A DNA stretch of 64,000 nucleotides from assembly GCF_010548375.1 (NCBI RefSeq), contig NZ_JAAGLY010000013.1:124001-188000 (forward strand), read 5' to 3'. Of this stretch, positions 49,933-58,453 are shown one piece after another (the stretch's first letter is position 1; each line of letters opens with the position of its first letter). Origin of the DNA: Streptomyces sp. SID13726. GTDB taxonomy: Bacteria > Actinomycetota > Actinomycetes > Streptomycetales > Streptomycetaceae. Under the pieces are notes generated by a model. That model saw only the letters and a list, made by a program, of their open reading frames with translations, was not told where the DNA came from and did not search any database. The position numbers and the translations under genes were made by a program.

Positions 49933-50780
49933 GCGAGATCGGTGGGGTGGACACCCCGGCGGGACGGCTCCAGGCGCTGTTCGAGGGGCACCGGCTGACA
50001 CCGACCCAGCGGCGGATCGCGCACAGCATGGTGCGGCGGGCGGCCGACGTGCCGTTCCTGTCCAGCGTGGAGCTGGCCGAACTGGCCGGGGTCAGCCAGC
50101 CCTCCGTCACCCGCTTCGCCGTCGCCCTCGGCTTCGACGGCTACCCCGCCCTGCGCCGGCACCTGCGCGAGGTAGCGCCCGCCGAGCAGTCGGCCGCCTC
50201 GGCGTCGTACAACGAGTACCAGCAGGCCGTCGAGGCCGAGATCGAGAACCTCCGGCACCTCGCGGAGGTCCTCGCCGACCCGCGCCCGGTGCAGCGGGCC
50301 GGGCAGCTGCTCGCCGCCTCCCGCCCGCTGCCGGTGCTCGGGCTGCGGGCCGCCGCCTCGCAGGCGTACGGCTTCGCGTACTTCGCCGCCAAGGTCCATC
50401 CGGACGTACGGCTGCTCGACGAGGGCGGCACGATGATCCAGGACCGGATCGACGCCGCCGTCCGCGCGGGCGCCACCGCCCTGCTCTGCTTCGCGCTGCC
50501 CCGGCACCCCCGCGAGGTCGTGGACACCCTCGCTCACGCCAGGGAGGCCGGGCTGACCGTCGTCACCGTCGCCGACTCCGCCTTCGCGCCGGTCGCCAAG
50601 GTCTCCGACCTGCTGCTGCCCGCCGCCGTCGGCACCGGCCTCGCCTTCGACACGGCCTGCGCGCCGATGCTGCTCGGCCGGGTCCTGCTTGAGGCGATGT
50701 GCGACGACCTGCCGGACGCGCAGGCCCGCCTGGAGGAGTTCGACGCACGGGCGGCGGCGCGCGGGCTGTTCGTGGAGTAG
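49929..50780 (+). CDS. MurR/RpiR family transcriptional regulator
   Basis: A 283-residue regulator. The N-terminal HTH_6 domain (1-80) has LTPTQRRIAHSMVRRAADVPFLSSVELAELAGVSQPSVTRFAVALGFDGYPALRRHL. The SIS sugar-isomerase domain follows (about 115-260): VLGLRAAASQAYGFAYFAA, DEGGTMIQDRIDAAVRAGATALLCFALPRHPREVVDTLAHAREAGLTVVTVADS. SIS domains usually bind phosphosugars. It overlaps the lyase-like stop and probably controls that gene. Confidence 0.92.
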   Translation: MSEIGGVDTPAGRLQALFEGHRLTPTQRRIAHSMVRRAADVPFLSSVELAELAGVSQPSVTRFAVALGFDGYPALRRHLREVAPAEQSAASASYNEYQQAVEAEIENLRHLAEVLADPRPVQRAGQLLAASRPLPVLGLRAAASQAYGFAYFAAKVHPDVRLLDEGGTMIQDRIDAAVRAGATALLCFALPRHPREVVDTLAHAREAGLTVVTVADSAFAPVAKVSDLLLPAAVGTGLAFDTACAPMLLGRVLLEAMCDDLPDAQARLEEFDARAAARGLFVE

Positions 50781-50861
50781 GAGCCCGTTTTCAGACTCGT
50801 CTCACGTTGCCTCGCTAGCGTGCCTCGCGGATGCCGCACAGACACGAGACGGGAGACGGAC

Positions 50862-51446
50862 GTGGCACGCGGAGGACAGGGACTGGTGCGGGTGGCCGTC
50901 GTCGTACGGGCCGGAGCCGCACCCTTGTGGTGGGCCGGGGTGTTCGCGGCCGGTGTCGGGCTGCTGGTACCGGGCCTCACGGGACGGCGGATCGGCGTCA
51001 TGGCAGGAGCCGCGCTGTTCATCGTCGCGGCGGGCGTGGTGTCGTACAGCCGCCGCAAGCGGTACACGGCACTGGGACGCGCGGCCGCTCGCGCGGGCAA
51101 GCACGACGTGCTCCAGGACCGTGCGGTCGGGGTGCGCAACTGGCGCCGTGGCCACCGCTGGTGGCTGCTGCTGGCCTGGCTGCTCGCGCTGGGCTGCAAC
51201 TTCGCCGTGCCCGTCGCGGGCGGCCTGCTGCTCGCCGGGTGCGGTACGGGCCTCTGGCTCAAGGCCGCCTGGCTCGGGCGCCGCGAGCGGGCCGAGGACG
51301 CGCTGCTGTGGGTGCGGGTCGACTGGCTCGCCGCGAACGGCGGACGCCCGGCGGGCAAGGCCGTCAAGGCGTACCGCGGCACGGGTGTCGCGGCGGGCGA
51401 CGCGGCCCCGGGTGGGGCGCGCCGCCGCACCGCGGCACTCGTCTAG
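50862..51446 (+). CDS. Hypothetical membrane protein
   Basis: A 194-residue protein with about four transmembrane helices: PLWWAGVFAAGVGLLVPGL, IGVMAGAALFIVAAGVVSY, WWLLLAWLLALGCNFAVPVAGGLLLAG and GTGLWLKAAWLG. A basic loop (RRKRYTALGRAAARAGKHD) lies between them. GTG 50862 has GGGAGACGG upstream. No domain is recognised. It is convergent with the roadblock operon. Confidence 0.78.
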   Translation: MARGGQGLVRVAVVVRAGAAPLWWAGVFAAGVGLLVPGLTGRRIGVMAGAALFIVAAGVVSYSRRKRYTALGRAAARAGKHDVLQDRAVGVRNWRRGHRWWLLLAWLLALGCNFAVPVAGGLLLAGCGTGLWLKAAWLGRRERAEDALLWVRVDWLAANGGRPAGKAVKAYRGTGVAAGDAAPGGARRRTAALV

Positions 51447-51462
51447 AACGGGTCGTACGGGG

Positions 51463-51837
51463 TCACACCTCCAGGTCGTTCTCGATCTGGCGCAGCTGGT
51501 GGCGGGCCATCGCCAGGTTGGACCTCTTGGCGTCCAGGACCAGGTAGAGGAAGAGACCGTTGCCGCCGCGCCCGGCGATCAGGCGGATCAGGTGGTACTG
51601 GTCGGACAGGGTGATCAGGATGTCCTCGATCTGGCCCTTGAGGCCGAGGTGCTCCATCGTGCGCATCTTGGCGCGGACCACGTCGGTGTTGCCCGCCGCG
51701 GCCACGTTCAGGTCGAAGCCCTTGCTGCCGCCCATCGTGCCGAGCGCCATGCCGCTGGTGTAGTCGACGAGCGCGACGCCGGTCGCGCCCTCGATGGAGG
51801 CGAGGGCCTCCTTCAGTGCGGTTTCGGTGTTGGCCAT
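51463..51837 (-). CDS. Roadblock/LC7 domain protein
   Basis: A 124-residue roadblock protein: ETALKEALASIEGATGVALVDYTSGMALGTMGG, then GQIEDILITLSDQYHLIRLIAGRGGNGLFLYLVLDAKRSNLAMARHQLRQIENDL. This small alpha/beta fold is used in bacteria as a partner of Ras-like or MglA-type GTPases and in Streptomyces conservons. It is the last gene of a four-gene leftward operon that contains no GTPase. It lies 21 bases after the preceding gene. Confidence 0.9.
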   Translation of the reverse strand: MANTETALKEALASIEGATGVALVDYTSGMALGTMGGSKGFDLNVAAAGNTDVVRAKMRTMEHLGLKGQIEDILITLSDQYHLIRLIAGRGGNGLFLYLVLDAKRSNLAMARHQLRQIENDLEV

Positions 51838-51858
51838 GACTGTGTCTCCTCGGTTCTC

Positions 51859-52413
51859 TCAACTTTCGGTGGTGGTGCGGGCCACCGTCGGTGCGGTGGC
51901 CGTGGCGCGGGTGTCCGCGGGCTTGGCCCGGGGCGTGCGGGCCGCTCTGGTACGTGCCGGAGCGGCCTTGGCGGGCGCCTTCGTGGTGGTCTGCGGGGTC
52001 TGCGCGGCCCCGGTGGCGGCGGCCGTGTTGGCCGCGGTGGCCGGTACGTCGATGAGCTCCCCGATCCGCGCGCCCGCCCGGCGGCCCTCCAGATGGAGCC
52101 GGCCGACGTTGACCCGGTCCTGGGCGAGCAGGGTGACGACGGCGGCGGGACCCGCCGGGTACGTGGCGACATAGCCGTACACCCCGCGCACGAGCAGTTC
52201 GCGCAGCTCGCCCTGGCCGGTCTCGTCCGCCAGCCGGCCGGCGAGCGCGAGGGTGGTTTCGGTGAGCGCGGCCACCGCCGCCGGATCGACACCCGGGGTG
52301 TCCTGGGCCAGGACGAGACCGTCGGCATCGGCCGCGAGGGCGCCCGTGAGCTGCGGCACCCGGGCCCGGAGCCGGCGCAGCTCCTCCAGGATCCCGTCCT
52401 GAGCTGCTGCCAT
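51859..52413 (-). CDS. Roadblock/LC7-like protein with Ala/Thr-rich tail
   Basis: A 184-residue protein. Residues 1-115 carry a second roadblock-like fold (ILEELRRLRARVPQLTGALAADADGLVLAQDTPGVDPAAVAALTETTLALAGRLADE ... GYVATYPAGPAAVVTLLAQDRVNVGRLHLEGRRAGARI). The tail is a long Ala/Thr/Pro/Arg low-complexity region, probably disordered. ATG 52413 has AGGAGAGA upstream. Confidence 0.87.
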   Translation of the reverse strand: MAAAQDGILEELRRLRARVPQLTGALAADADGLVLAQDTPGVDPAAVAALTETTLALAGRLADETGQGELRELLVRGVYGYVATYPAGPAAVVTLLAQDRVNVGRLHLEGRRAGARIGELIDVPATAANTAAATGAAQTPQTTTKAPAKAAPARTRAARTPRAKPADTRATATAPTVARTTTES

Positions 52414-52447
52414 CAGGTCTCTCCTCTCGGCGCGGAACCGCTGCCGC

Positions 52448-53377
52448 TCAAAGGGCCTCCAGCGCATCCCTGAGCCTCTTCAGCAGCGTGATGTGGGGGT
52501 CGGCGGACTCGACCGAGGTGCCGGCGCCCACGGGACCGGGAGGCTCACCGGGCAGCGCCGGCGGACACGGCGCCACCACCCCGGCCGCCATCAGCCGCCG
52601 TACGTCCACCAGGGTGTGGAAGGCCGGGCGGCCCAGCTCGCGCGCGATGTCCGACGCCGTGCGGACGCCGTCCACCCGGGCCAGCACCGCCTGCCGCCGG
52701 GCCGGGATCGACGGGGCCGCCGGGCGGTACTCCCGGGTCAGCGGCGTTTCGTCGGGCAGTGCGTCGGGCCAGATGCGGTGCAGCAGGTCTCGGCGGCGCA
52801 GGGTCTCGCGCTCCAGGTCGGCGACGGGCACCGGGCGCAGGGTGCCGGGGCGGTCGTCGGGTGCCTCGCCGGGGCCGTCGTCGAGGCCGTCCTCGGTGCC
52901 GTAGCGGAACCGGCCCGGGGCGCTGCTGGGGGAGAGGGCGAAGTACGCGGCGTCGTACAGCGCGGTCAGCCGGCACATCTCCAGGGCGCCCGGCGTGAGC
53001 AGCCCGCCCGCGACCAGCCGGCGGCCCGCCTGCTGCACGGCCTCCGCCCCGGTGAGGCGGCGGGTGCCGGTCCCGGCGTTCCCGAGGCTCTGGACGCTCT
53101 CCGCGAGGGCCTCCCGCCACATCGCGGGATCGAGGGTGCCGTGGGCCGCGAGCAGGACGTCGGCGCCGGGGGCGGCCGGGCTGTCGGCGTGCACCACCTT
53201 GCCGTCGGCGAGGTGCAGGGTGCCGCGCTCGCGCACCAGGACGCCGGTGGCCCGCTCGGCGGCGAGCCGGGTCAGCATGGGCGAGACGCCGCCCCAGCCG
53301 CGGTCCGTGGCGGCGGCCTTGTCGCGCACCGGCAGCCGGGGCGGCGGGGTGGCCGGAGTGGTCTTCACCGTCGTCAT
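52448..53377 (-). CDS. DUF4388-like protein of the roadblock operon
   Basis: A 309-residue protein. The N-terminal half (MLTRLAAERATGVLVRERGTLHLADGKVVHADSPAAPGADVLLAAHG) has the DUF4388 pattern found in bacterial GTPase and two-component signalling. The C-terminal part (ARVDGVRTASDIARELGRPAFHTLVDVRRLMAAGVV) looks like a winged helix. The ATG overlaps the stop of the upstream roadblock gene by four bases. A scaffold or adaptor role is likely; no catalytic motif is seen. Confidence 0.82.
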   Translation of the reverse strand: MTTVKTTPATPPPRLPVRDKAAATDRGWGGVSPMLTRLAAERATGVLVRERGTLHLADGKVVHADSPAAPGADVLLAAHGTLDPAMWREALAESVQSLGNAGTGTRRLTGAEAVQQAGRRLVAGGLLTPGALEMCRLTALYDAAYFALSPSSAPGRFRYGTEDGLDDGPGEAPDDRPGTLRPVPVADLERETLRRRDLLHRIWPDALPDETPLTREYRPAAPSIPARRQAVLARVDGVRTASDIARELGRPAFHTLVDVRRLMAAGVVAPCPPALPGEPPGPVGAGTSVESADPHITLLKRLRDALEAL

Positions 53378-53790
53378 CCGAGCACCAGCCGTCCGGCCAT
53401 CTCGCCGAGCCGGATGCGGGCCAGCGCGAGGTTGCCCTCCGCGCGGGCCAGCCACAGGTGCAGGAAGACGCTGCTGTCGAAGGACGTCGGCACGAACCGC
53501 AGCACGTGGTAGCTGTCCCGGTTGCTGAGGATGAGGTCCTCGACGGGCGGATCCGGTTCCTCCCCGGCGGCCCCCGCCCCGGTGTCGTCGGACCGGTCGG
53601 AGGCGAAGGCGCGCTGCTCGGCGGCGAGCCGGGCGAGCTCGGCGGCCTCGGCGGCGGCCGCCTCCTGGTCACCGCCGGGGGACTCCCCGACGGCTCCCAG
53701 CGCCAGCCCGCTCGTCCAGTCGACCAGCGCGGCGCCCCGCGCACCCGGCAGTCGCATGGCTTCCAGCAGGCACTCGTCGATTCCCTGCAC
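53374..53790 (-). CDS. Roadblock-like protein, first gene of operon
   Basis: A 138-residue protein with roadblock features (ECLLEAMRLPGARGAALVDWTSGLALGAVGE, and LILSNRDSYHVLRFVPTSFDSSVFLHLWLARAEGNLALARIRLGEMAGRLV). Between the halves lies an acidic Ala-rich insert (GDQEAAAAEAAELARLAAEQ and DDTGAGAAGEEPDPP). The start is GTG 53790. It is the promoter-proximal gene; the intergenic stretch 53791-53960 separates it from the divergently ended decarboxylase. Confidence 0.87.
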   Translation of the reverse strand: MQGIDECLLEAMRLPGARGAALVDWTSGLALGAVGESPGGDQEAAAAEAAELARLAAEQRAFASDRSDDTGAGAAGEEPDPPVEDLILSNRDSYHVLRFVPTSFDSSVFLHLWLARAEGNLALARIRLGEMAGRLVLG

Positions 53791-53960
53791 CGTGGCTCCC
53801 CTCCCGCCTGGGGTTCGGCTGAGTGACGCCGAAACTACGCAACGTGTGCGCGAGGGGTGAGGGATCTGGCATTTTCCGGTGGAACATGCTCGGGGTGACT
53901 AGAGTGGGTCGACTTGCCTAGTTTTACAGCCTCTTTGGTGAGCGATCCGGCCCGTCCGCG

Positions 53961-55331
53961 TCAACGGCTCCCAGGTGCGCGCAGGGTGGTGAGAGCGGTC
54001 GCGTGCGCCCCTCCGGACTCGGCCACGATCTCGGCGAGCGTCTGCGCCTCCCGTACGGTCGCGAAGGCGACACCCCCCGCGTGGCCGGGCGCGAAACCGT
54101 GGATGCCGGGCCGGGCGAGCGAGTTGTACGCGTAGTGGTGCGCGAAGTAGTACGCCCCCGTGTCCAGCGCCGCCGCGTAGTCCCCCTGCTCCAGCAGCGG
54201 CAGCGCGCGCCCCTCGGCCAGCAGGTCGCCCGCGAAGCAGGCGGGCCCCGCCACGTCCTGGACCACCTCGGGCCCGCTCTTCGGCCGCCCCTTGCCGTCG
54301 TACGCCGCGATCCTCAGCGGCCACGACCCCGGTACGTACACCGTCCGCGTCGCCACCTGCACGCCCGCGTGCGTCACCGCGACCGGGCGCCCGCCCGCGC
54401 TCTTGGCGTACTCCACCCGCGCCACGATCGTGCCGTGCTTGGCCAGCAGCGACCGCCCGAACTCCGTGACCAGCCCGTACCGCCCGTCGAACAGCCCCGG
54501 CACCGCCGCCTTCAGCGCCCGCGCGTACTCCGTGTACGTCGGTGCCGTCGCGTCCGAGCCGAAGTTCACCGGCAGCCCGCCGCCGATGTCGACCGTGTCG
54601 ATCTGCGGCCGCCCGATCCGCCGGTTGATCTCCTCGGCCAGCGCGTACGTCTCCGCGACCCCCTGGGTCATCAGGGCGAGCGGGATGCCCTGCGAGCCGG
54701 TGTGCGCGTGCAGCCGGGACAGCCAGGGGCGGTCGGCGTAGGCGTGGATCACCCACTCGCGCGCCCCCTCGTCCCGCAGCGCCACCCCGAACTTCGAGGT
54801 CGCCGTGGCCGTGGAGGTCGCCCCGATGGAACCGCCGCCGACCTGCGGGTTGACCCGGATGCCGAGCGGGGAGCGGCTCACGGCCGACCGCACCAGGGCG
54901 TCGATGCGCTCGAGCTCCTGCGGGTTGTCCGCGTTGACGGCGATCCCCAGCGCCAGCGCCTCCCTGAGCTCGGCGGGCGTCTTGGCGGGCGAGTCCAGCA
55001 CGGTCCGGGCCGGCGGCACCCCCGCGGCCCGCGCCAGGGCCAGTTCGCCCGGGCTCGCCACCTCCGCGCCGATGCCCTCCTCGCGCAGCAGCCGCAGCAC
55101 CGGGACCAGCGGGGTCGCCTTCACCGCGAACGCGTGCAGTACCGGGGTGCCCGGCGCGGTGACCTCGTCGAACGCCGTGCGCAGCTCCGCCGCCGACTCC
55201 TGGATGCCGGTGACGTCGAGCAGTCCGACGATGGGGGAGTCCGGCCCCAGCAGGCCCTGTTCCACGGCCGCGCGCACCGCCTCGTCCCGGCGGGCGGCCC
55301 GTCCTTCGCCGGTGTTGCCGTACTCGTCCAC
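53961..55331 (-). CDS. Fold III PLP-dependent decarboxylase (lysA-like)
   Basis: A 456-residue enzyme like diaminopimelate/ornithine decarboxylases. The PLP lysine K71 is in LHAFAVKATPLVPVLRLL. LHAHTGSQG carries the His that stacks on PLP, DIGGGLPVNFG binds the phosphate, and GPACFAGDLL includes the catalytic Cys. ALDTGAYYFAHHYAYNSLARP is the C-terminal substrate region. It is not the usual lysA context (no argS/thrA), and it is divergent from hutU, so its substrate may be another amino acid. GTG 55331 follows GGGAGACG. Confidence 0.9.
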   Translation of the reverse strand: MDEYGNTGEGRAARRDEAVRAAVEQGLLGPDSPIVGLLDVTGIQESAAELRTAFDEVTAPGTPVLHAFAVKATPLVPVLRLLREEGIGAEVASPGELALARAAGVPPARTVLDSPAKTPAELREALALGIAVNADNPQELERIDALVRSAVSRSPLGIRVNPQVGGGSIGATSTATATSKFGVALRDEGAREWVIHAYADRPWLSRLHAHTGSQGIPLALMTQGVAETYALAEEINRRIGRPQIDTVDIGGGLPVNFGSDATAPTYTEYARALKAAVPGLFDGRYGLVTEFGRSLLAKHGTIVARVEYAKSAGGRPVAVTHAGVQVATRTVYVPGSWPLRIAAYDGKGRPKSGPEVVQDVAGPACFAGDLLAEGRALPLLEQGDYAAALDTGAYYFAHHYAYNSLARPGIHGFAPGHAGGVAFATVREAQTLAEIVAESGGAHATALTTLRAPGSR

Positions 55332-55435
55332 CACGTCTCCCGTCCCGTCGTCCCGTCGTCGGCTGTGTCTCGCGTGTCGCGTCTCGCGTGTCCAGCGAAA
55401 CATTCCTGCCTCACTGACGCTGACGCGAGAACGTA

Positions 55436-55471
55436 TTGACTAGTTCTATTCAGGAAGTCAGGATGTGAATA
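55436..55471 (+). promoter_or_regulatory. Promoter and likely operator of the hut operon
   Basis: TTGACT (55436-55441) and CAGGAT (55459-55464) with a 17-base spacer form a near-canonical promoter, about 60 bases before hutU. An inverted repeat TATTCA-N13-TGAATA (55447-55471) spans the -10 box, a good place for a repressor. Confidence 0.7.
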
Positions 55472-55526
55472 TCGAGAGCAACAACCGGCACGCGGCCATC
55501 CGCAGCAGAGTCCCAGGAGGCAGACC

Positions 55527-57191
55527 ATGTCAGGACCCCGCCCCGTACGAGCGCCGCGCGGTACGGAACTGAGCGCCCTGGGATGGCAGCAGGAAGCCGC
55601 CCTGAGAATGCTCCAGAACAACCTCGACCCCGAGGTCGCCGAGCACCCCGACAAGCTCGTCGTCTACGGCGGCACCGGCAAGGCCGCCCGTGACTGGCGC
55701 TCCTTCGACGCCATGGTCCGCACCCTGCGCACCCTCAAGCAGGACGAGACCATGCTGGTCCAGTCCGGCCGCCCGGTCGGTGTCATGCAGACCCACGAGT
55801 GGGCCCCGCGTGTCCTCATCGCCAACTCCAACCTCGTCGGCGACTGGGCCAACTGGGAGGAGTTCCGCCGCCTGGAGGCCCTCGGTCTCACCATGTACGG
55901 CCAGATGACCGCAGGTTCCTGGATCTACATCGGCACCCAGGGCATCCTCCAGGGCACCTACGAGACCTTCTCCGCCGTCGCCGCCAAGAAGTTCAACGGC
56001 ACCCTCGCGGGCACGATCACCCTCACCGCGGGCCTCGGCGGCATGGGCGGCGCCCAGCCCCTCGCCGTGACCATGAACGACGGCGTCGCGATCTGTATCG
56101 ACGTCGACCCGCGTGCCATCGAGCGCCGTATCGAGCACCGCTACCTCGACGTGCGGGCCGACAGCCTGGAGCACGCCCTCCAGCTCGCCGTCGAGGCCCG
56201 TGACGCCCGCCGCCCGCTCTCCATCGGCCTGCTGGGCAATGCCGCCGAGCTGCTCCCGCGCATGCTCGCCGAGGGCGCCCCCATCGACATCGTCACCGAC
56301 CAGACCTCGGCCCACGACCCGCTGGCCTACCTCCCGACGGGCATCGCCTTCGAGGACATGGCCGACGCCGCCGCCAAGGACCCGGCCGGGTTCACCGTGC
56401 GCGCCCGGGAGTCCATGGCGAAGCACGTCGAGGCCATGGTCGGCTTCATGGACGCGGGCGCCGAGGTCTTCGACTACGGCAACTCGATCCGCGGCGAGGC
56501 CCAACTCGCCGGGTACGACCGGGCGTTCGCCTTCCCGGGCTTCGTCCCCGCCTACATCCGCCCGCTCTTCTGCGAGGGCAAGGGCCCCTTCCGCTGGGCC
56601 GCGCTGTCCGGTGAGGCCTCCGACATCGCCAAGACCGACAAGGCGATCCTGGACCTCTTCCCGGAGAACGAGTCCCTCGCCCGCTGGATCAAGATGGCCG
56701 GCGAGCGCGTCCACTTCCAGGGCCTGCCCGCCCGGATCTGCTGGCTCGGCTACGGCGAGCGTGACAAGGCCGGCGAGCGCTTCAACGACATGGTCGCGAG
56801 CGGCGAGTTGGCGGCCCCCCTCGCCATCGGCCGCGACCACCTCGACTGCGGCTCCGTCGCCTCCCCGTACCGCGAGACCGAGGCCATGCTCGACGGCTCC
56901 GACGCGATCGCCGACTGGCCGCTGCTGAACGCCATGGTCAACGTGGCCTCCGGCGCGTCCTGGGTCTCCCTCCACCACGGCGGCGGCGTCGGCATGGGCC
57001 GCTCCATCCACGCCGGCCAGGTCTCGGTGGCCGACGGCACCAAGCTCGCGGGCGAGAAGGTACGGCGGGTGCTGACCAACGACCCGGGCATGGGCGTCAT
57101 CCGGCACGTCGACGCCGGGTACGACATCGCGGAGTCGGTCGCCGACGAGCGGGGCGTGCGGGTGCCGATGCGTGAAGGTGAGACGGCGTGA
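55527..57191 (+). CDS. hutU: Urocanate hydratase
   Basis: A 554-residue NAD-dependent enzyme that turns urocanate into imidazolonepropionate, step two of histidine catabolism. Signatures include QNNLDPEVAEHPDKLVVYGGTGKAARDW, TAGLGGMGGAQPLAVTMN for NAD binding, DVFDYGNSIR-like (EVFDYGNSIRGEAQ), and QGLPARICWLGYGERDKAG. The Cys in DHLDCGSVASPYRETE is the conserved active-site residue. CAGGAGG precedes ATG 55527. First gene of a coupled operon hutU-amidohydrolase-hutF-hutI. Confidence 0.97.
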   Translation: MSGPRPVRAPRGTELSALGWQQEAALRMLQNNLDPEVAEHPDKLVVYGGTGKAARDWRSFDAMVRTLRTLKQDETMLVQSGRPVGVMQTHEWAPRVLIANSNLVGDWANWEEFRRLEALGLTMYGQMTAGSWIYIGTQGILQGTYETFSAVAAKKFNGTLAGTITLTAGLGGMGGAQPLAVTMNDGVAICIDVDPRAIERRIEHRYLDVRADSLEHALQLAVEARDARRPLSIGLLGNAAELLPRMLAEGAPIDIVTDQTSAHDPLAYLPTGIAFEDMADAAAKDPAGFTVRARESMAKHVEAMVGFMDAGAEVFDYGNSIRGEAQLAGYDRAFAFPGFVPAYIRPLFCEGKGPFRWAALSGEASDIAKTDKAILDLFPENESLARWIKMAGERVHFQGLPARICWLGYGERDKAGERFNDMVASGELAAPLAIGRDHLDCGSVASPYRETEAMLDGSDAIADWPLLNAMVNVASGASWVSLHHGGGVGMGRSIHAGQVSVADGTKLAGEKVRRVLTNDPGMGVIRHVDAGYDIAESVADERGVRVPMREGETA

Positions 57192-58453
57192 CGGAGAGCG
57201 GCAACTCCTCGGCGGGGGCACGGCCTGCCGGGGGTGACTCCTTCCACACCATGTGGCGCGACCTGCTTCCCCTCGGCCGGCACCCCGACTCCCGCGGCTA
57301 CCGCCGCTTCGCCTGGACCGGCGCCGACTCCGACTGCCGGGCCTGGTTCAGGGAGCAGGCCGAGGGGCGCGGGCTGGCCTACGAGGTCGACCGCAACGGC
57401 AACCAGTGGGCCTGGCTCGGGGACCCGGCCGCCGGGGACGCCGTCGTCACCGGGTCGCATCTGGACTCCGTGCCCGACGGCGGCGCCTTCGACGGCCCCC
57501 TCGGTGTCGTGTCGTCCTTCGCCGCACTCGACGAACTCCGGGCCAGGCAGGTCGAGTTCGGCAGGCCGCTGGCCATCGTCAACTTCGGTGACGAGGAGGG
57601 CGCCCGCTTCGGGCTCGCCTGCGTCGGCTCCCGGCTGACCTCCGGACAGCTCACCGTCGAGCAGGCGCACCGGCTGACCGACGGCGAGGGGATCACGCTC
57701 CCCAGGGCCATGGAGACCGCGGGCCACGACCCCGACGCCATCGGCGCCGACCCCGAACGCCTCGCCCGCATCGGCGCCTTCGTCGAACTCCACGTCGAGC
57801 AGGGCCGGGCCCTGGACCTCAGCGGCGACCGGGTCGGCATCGCCAGCGCCATCTGGCCGCACGGCCGCTGGCGGTTCGACTTCCGGGGCGAGGCCAACCA
57901 CGCCGGCACCACCCGCCTCGTGGACCGGCGCGACCCGATGCTGTCGTACGCCGAGACGGTGCTCGCCGCCCGCCGCGAGGCCGAACTCGCCGGTGCCGTC
58001 GCCACCTTCGGCAAGATCTCCGTCGAGCCGAACGGCGTCAACGCCATCCCCTCCCTGGTGCGCGGCTGGCTCGACTCCCGGGCTGCCGACCAGGAGAGCC
58101 TGGACCAGGTGGTCGGCGGGATCGAGAAGGCGGCCCGGGAGTACGCGGAGGCCCACGGCATCGACCTCGACATCGTCCGGGAGTCCTTCACCCCGGTCGT
58201 CGAGTTCGACCACGCCCTGCGCGACGAACTCGCCCGCATCCTCGGCACCGGCTCCGACCTCAGGGTCCCCGTCCTCGGCACCGGCGCCGGACACGACGCC
58301 GGAATCCTCTCCGGGACCGTCCCGACCGCCATGCTGTTCGTGCGCAACCCCACCGGTGTCTCGCACTCCCCGGCGGAGTTCGCCGCCGAGGACGACTGCG
58401 TGGCCGGTGTCCTGGCGCTCGCCGACGTACTGGAAGGGCTGACCCGCAGGTGA
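57188..58453 (+). CDS. M20-type Zn amidohydrolase (allantoate amidohydrolase-like)
   Basis: A 421-residue metallopeptidase-like enzyme. GSHLDSVPDGGAFDGPLGV holds the first metal ligands, FGDEEGARFGLACVGS the catalytic Glu pair, FVELHVEQGRALD a His ligand, and GTGAGHDAGILSG the C-terminal ligand. Homologues hydrolyse allantoate or N-carbamoyl amino acids. Its place between hutU and hutF suggests it removes the formyl group from N-formylglutamate, replacing hutG. GTG 57188 overlaps the hutU stop. Confidence 0.9.
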   Translation: MTESGNSSAGARPAGGDSFHTMWRDLLPLGRHPDSRGYRRFAWTGADSDCRAWFREQAEGRGLAYEVDRNGNQWAWLGDPAAGDAVVTGSHLDSVPDGGAFDGPLGVVSSFAALDELRARQVEFGRPLAIVNFGDEEGARFGLACVGSRLTSGQLTVEQAHRLTDGEGITLPRAMETAGHDPDAIGADPERLARIGAFVELHVEQGRALDLSGDRVGIASAIWPHGRWRFDFRGEANHAGTTRLVDRRDPMLSYAETVLAARREAELAGAVATFGKISVEPNGVNAIPSLVRGWLDSRAADQESLDQVVGGIEKAAREYAEAHGIDLDIVRESFTPVVEFDHALRDELARILGTGSDLRVPVLGTGAGHDAGILSGTVPTAMLFVRNPTGVSHSPAEFAAEDDCVAGVLALADVLEGLTRR

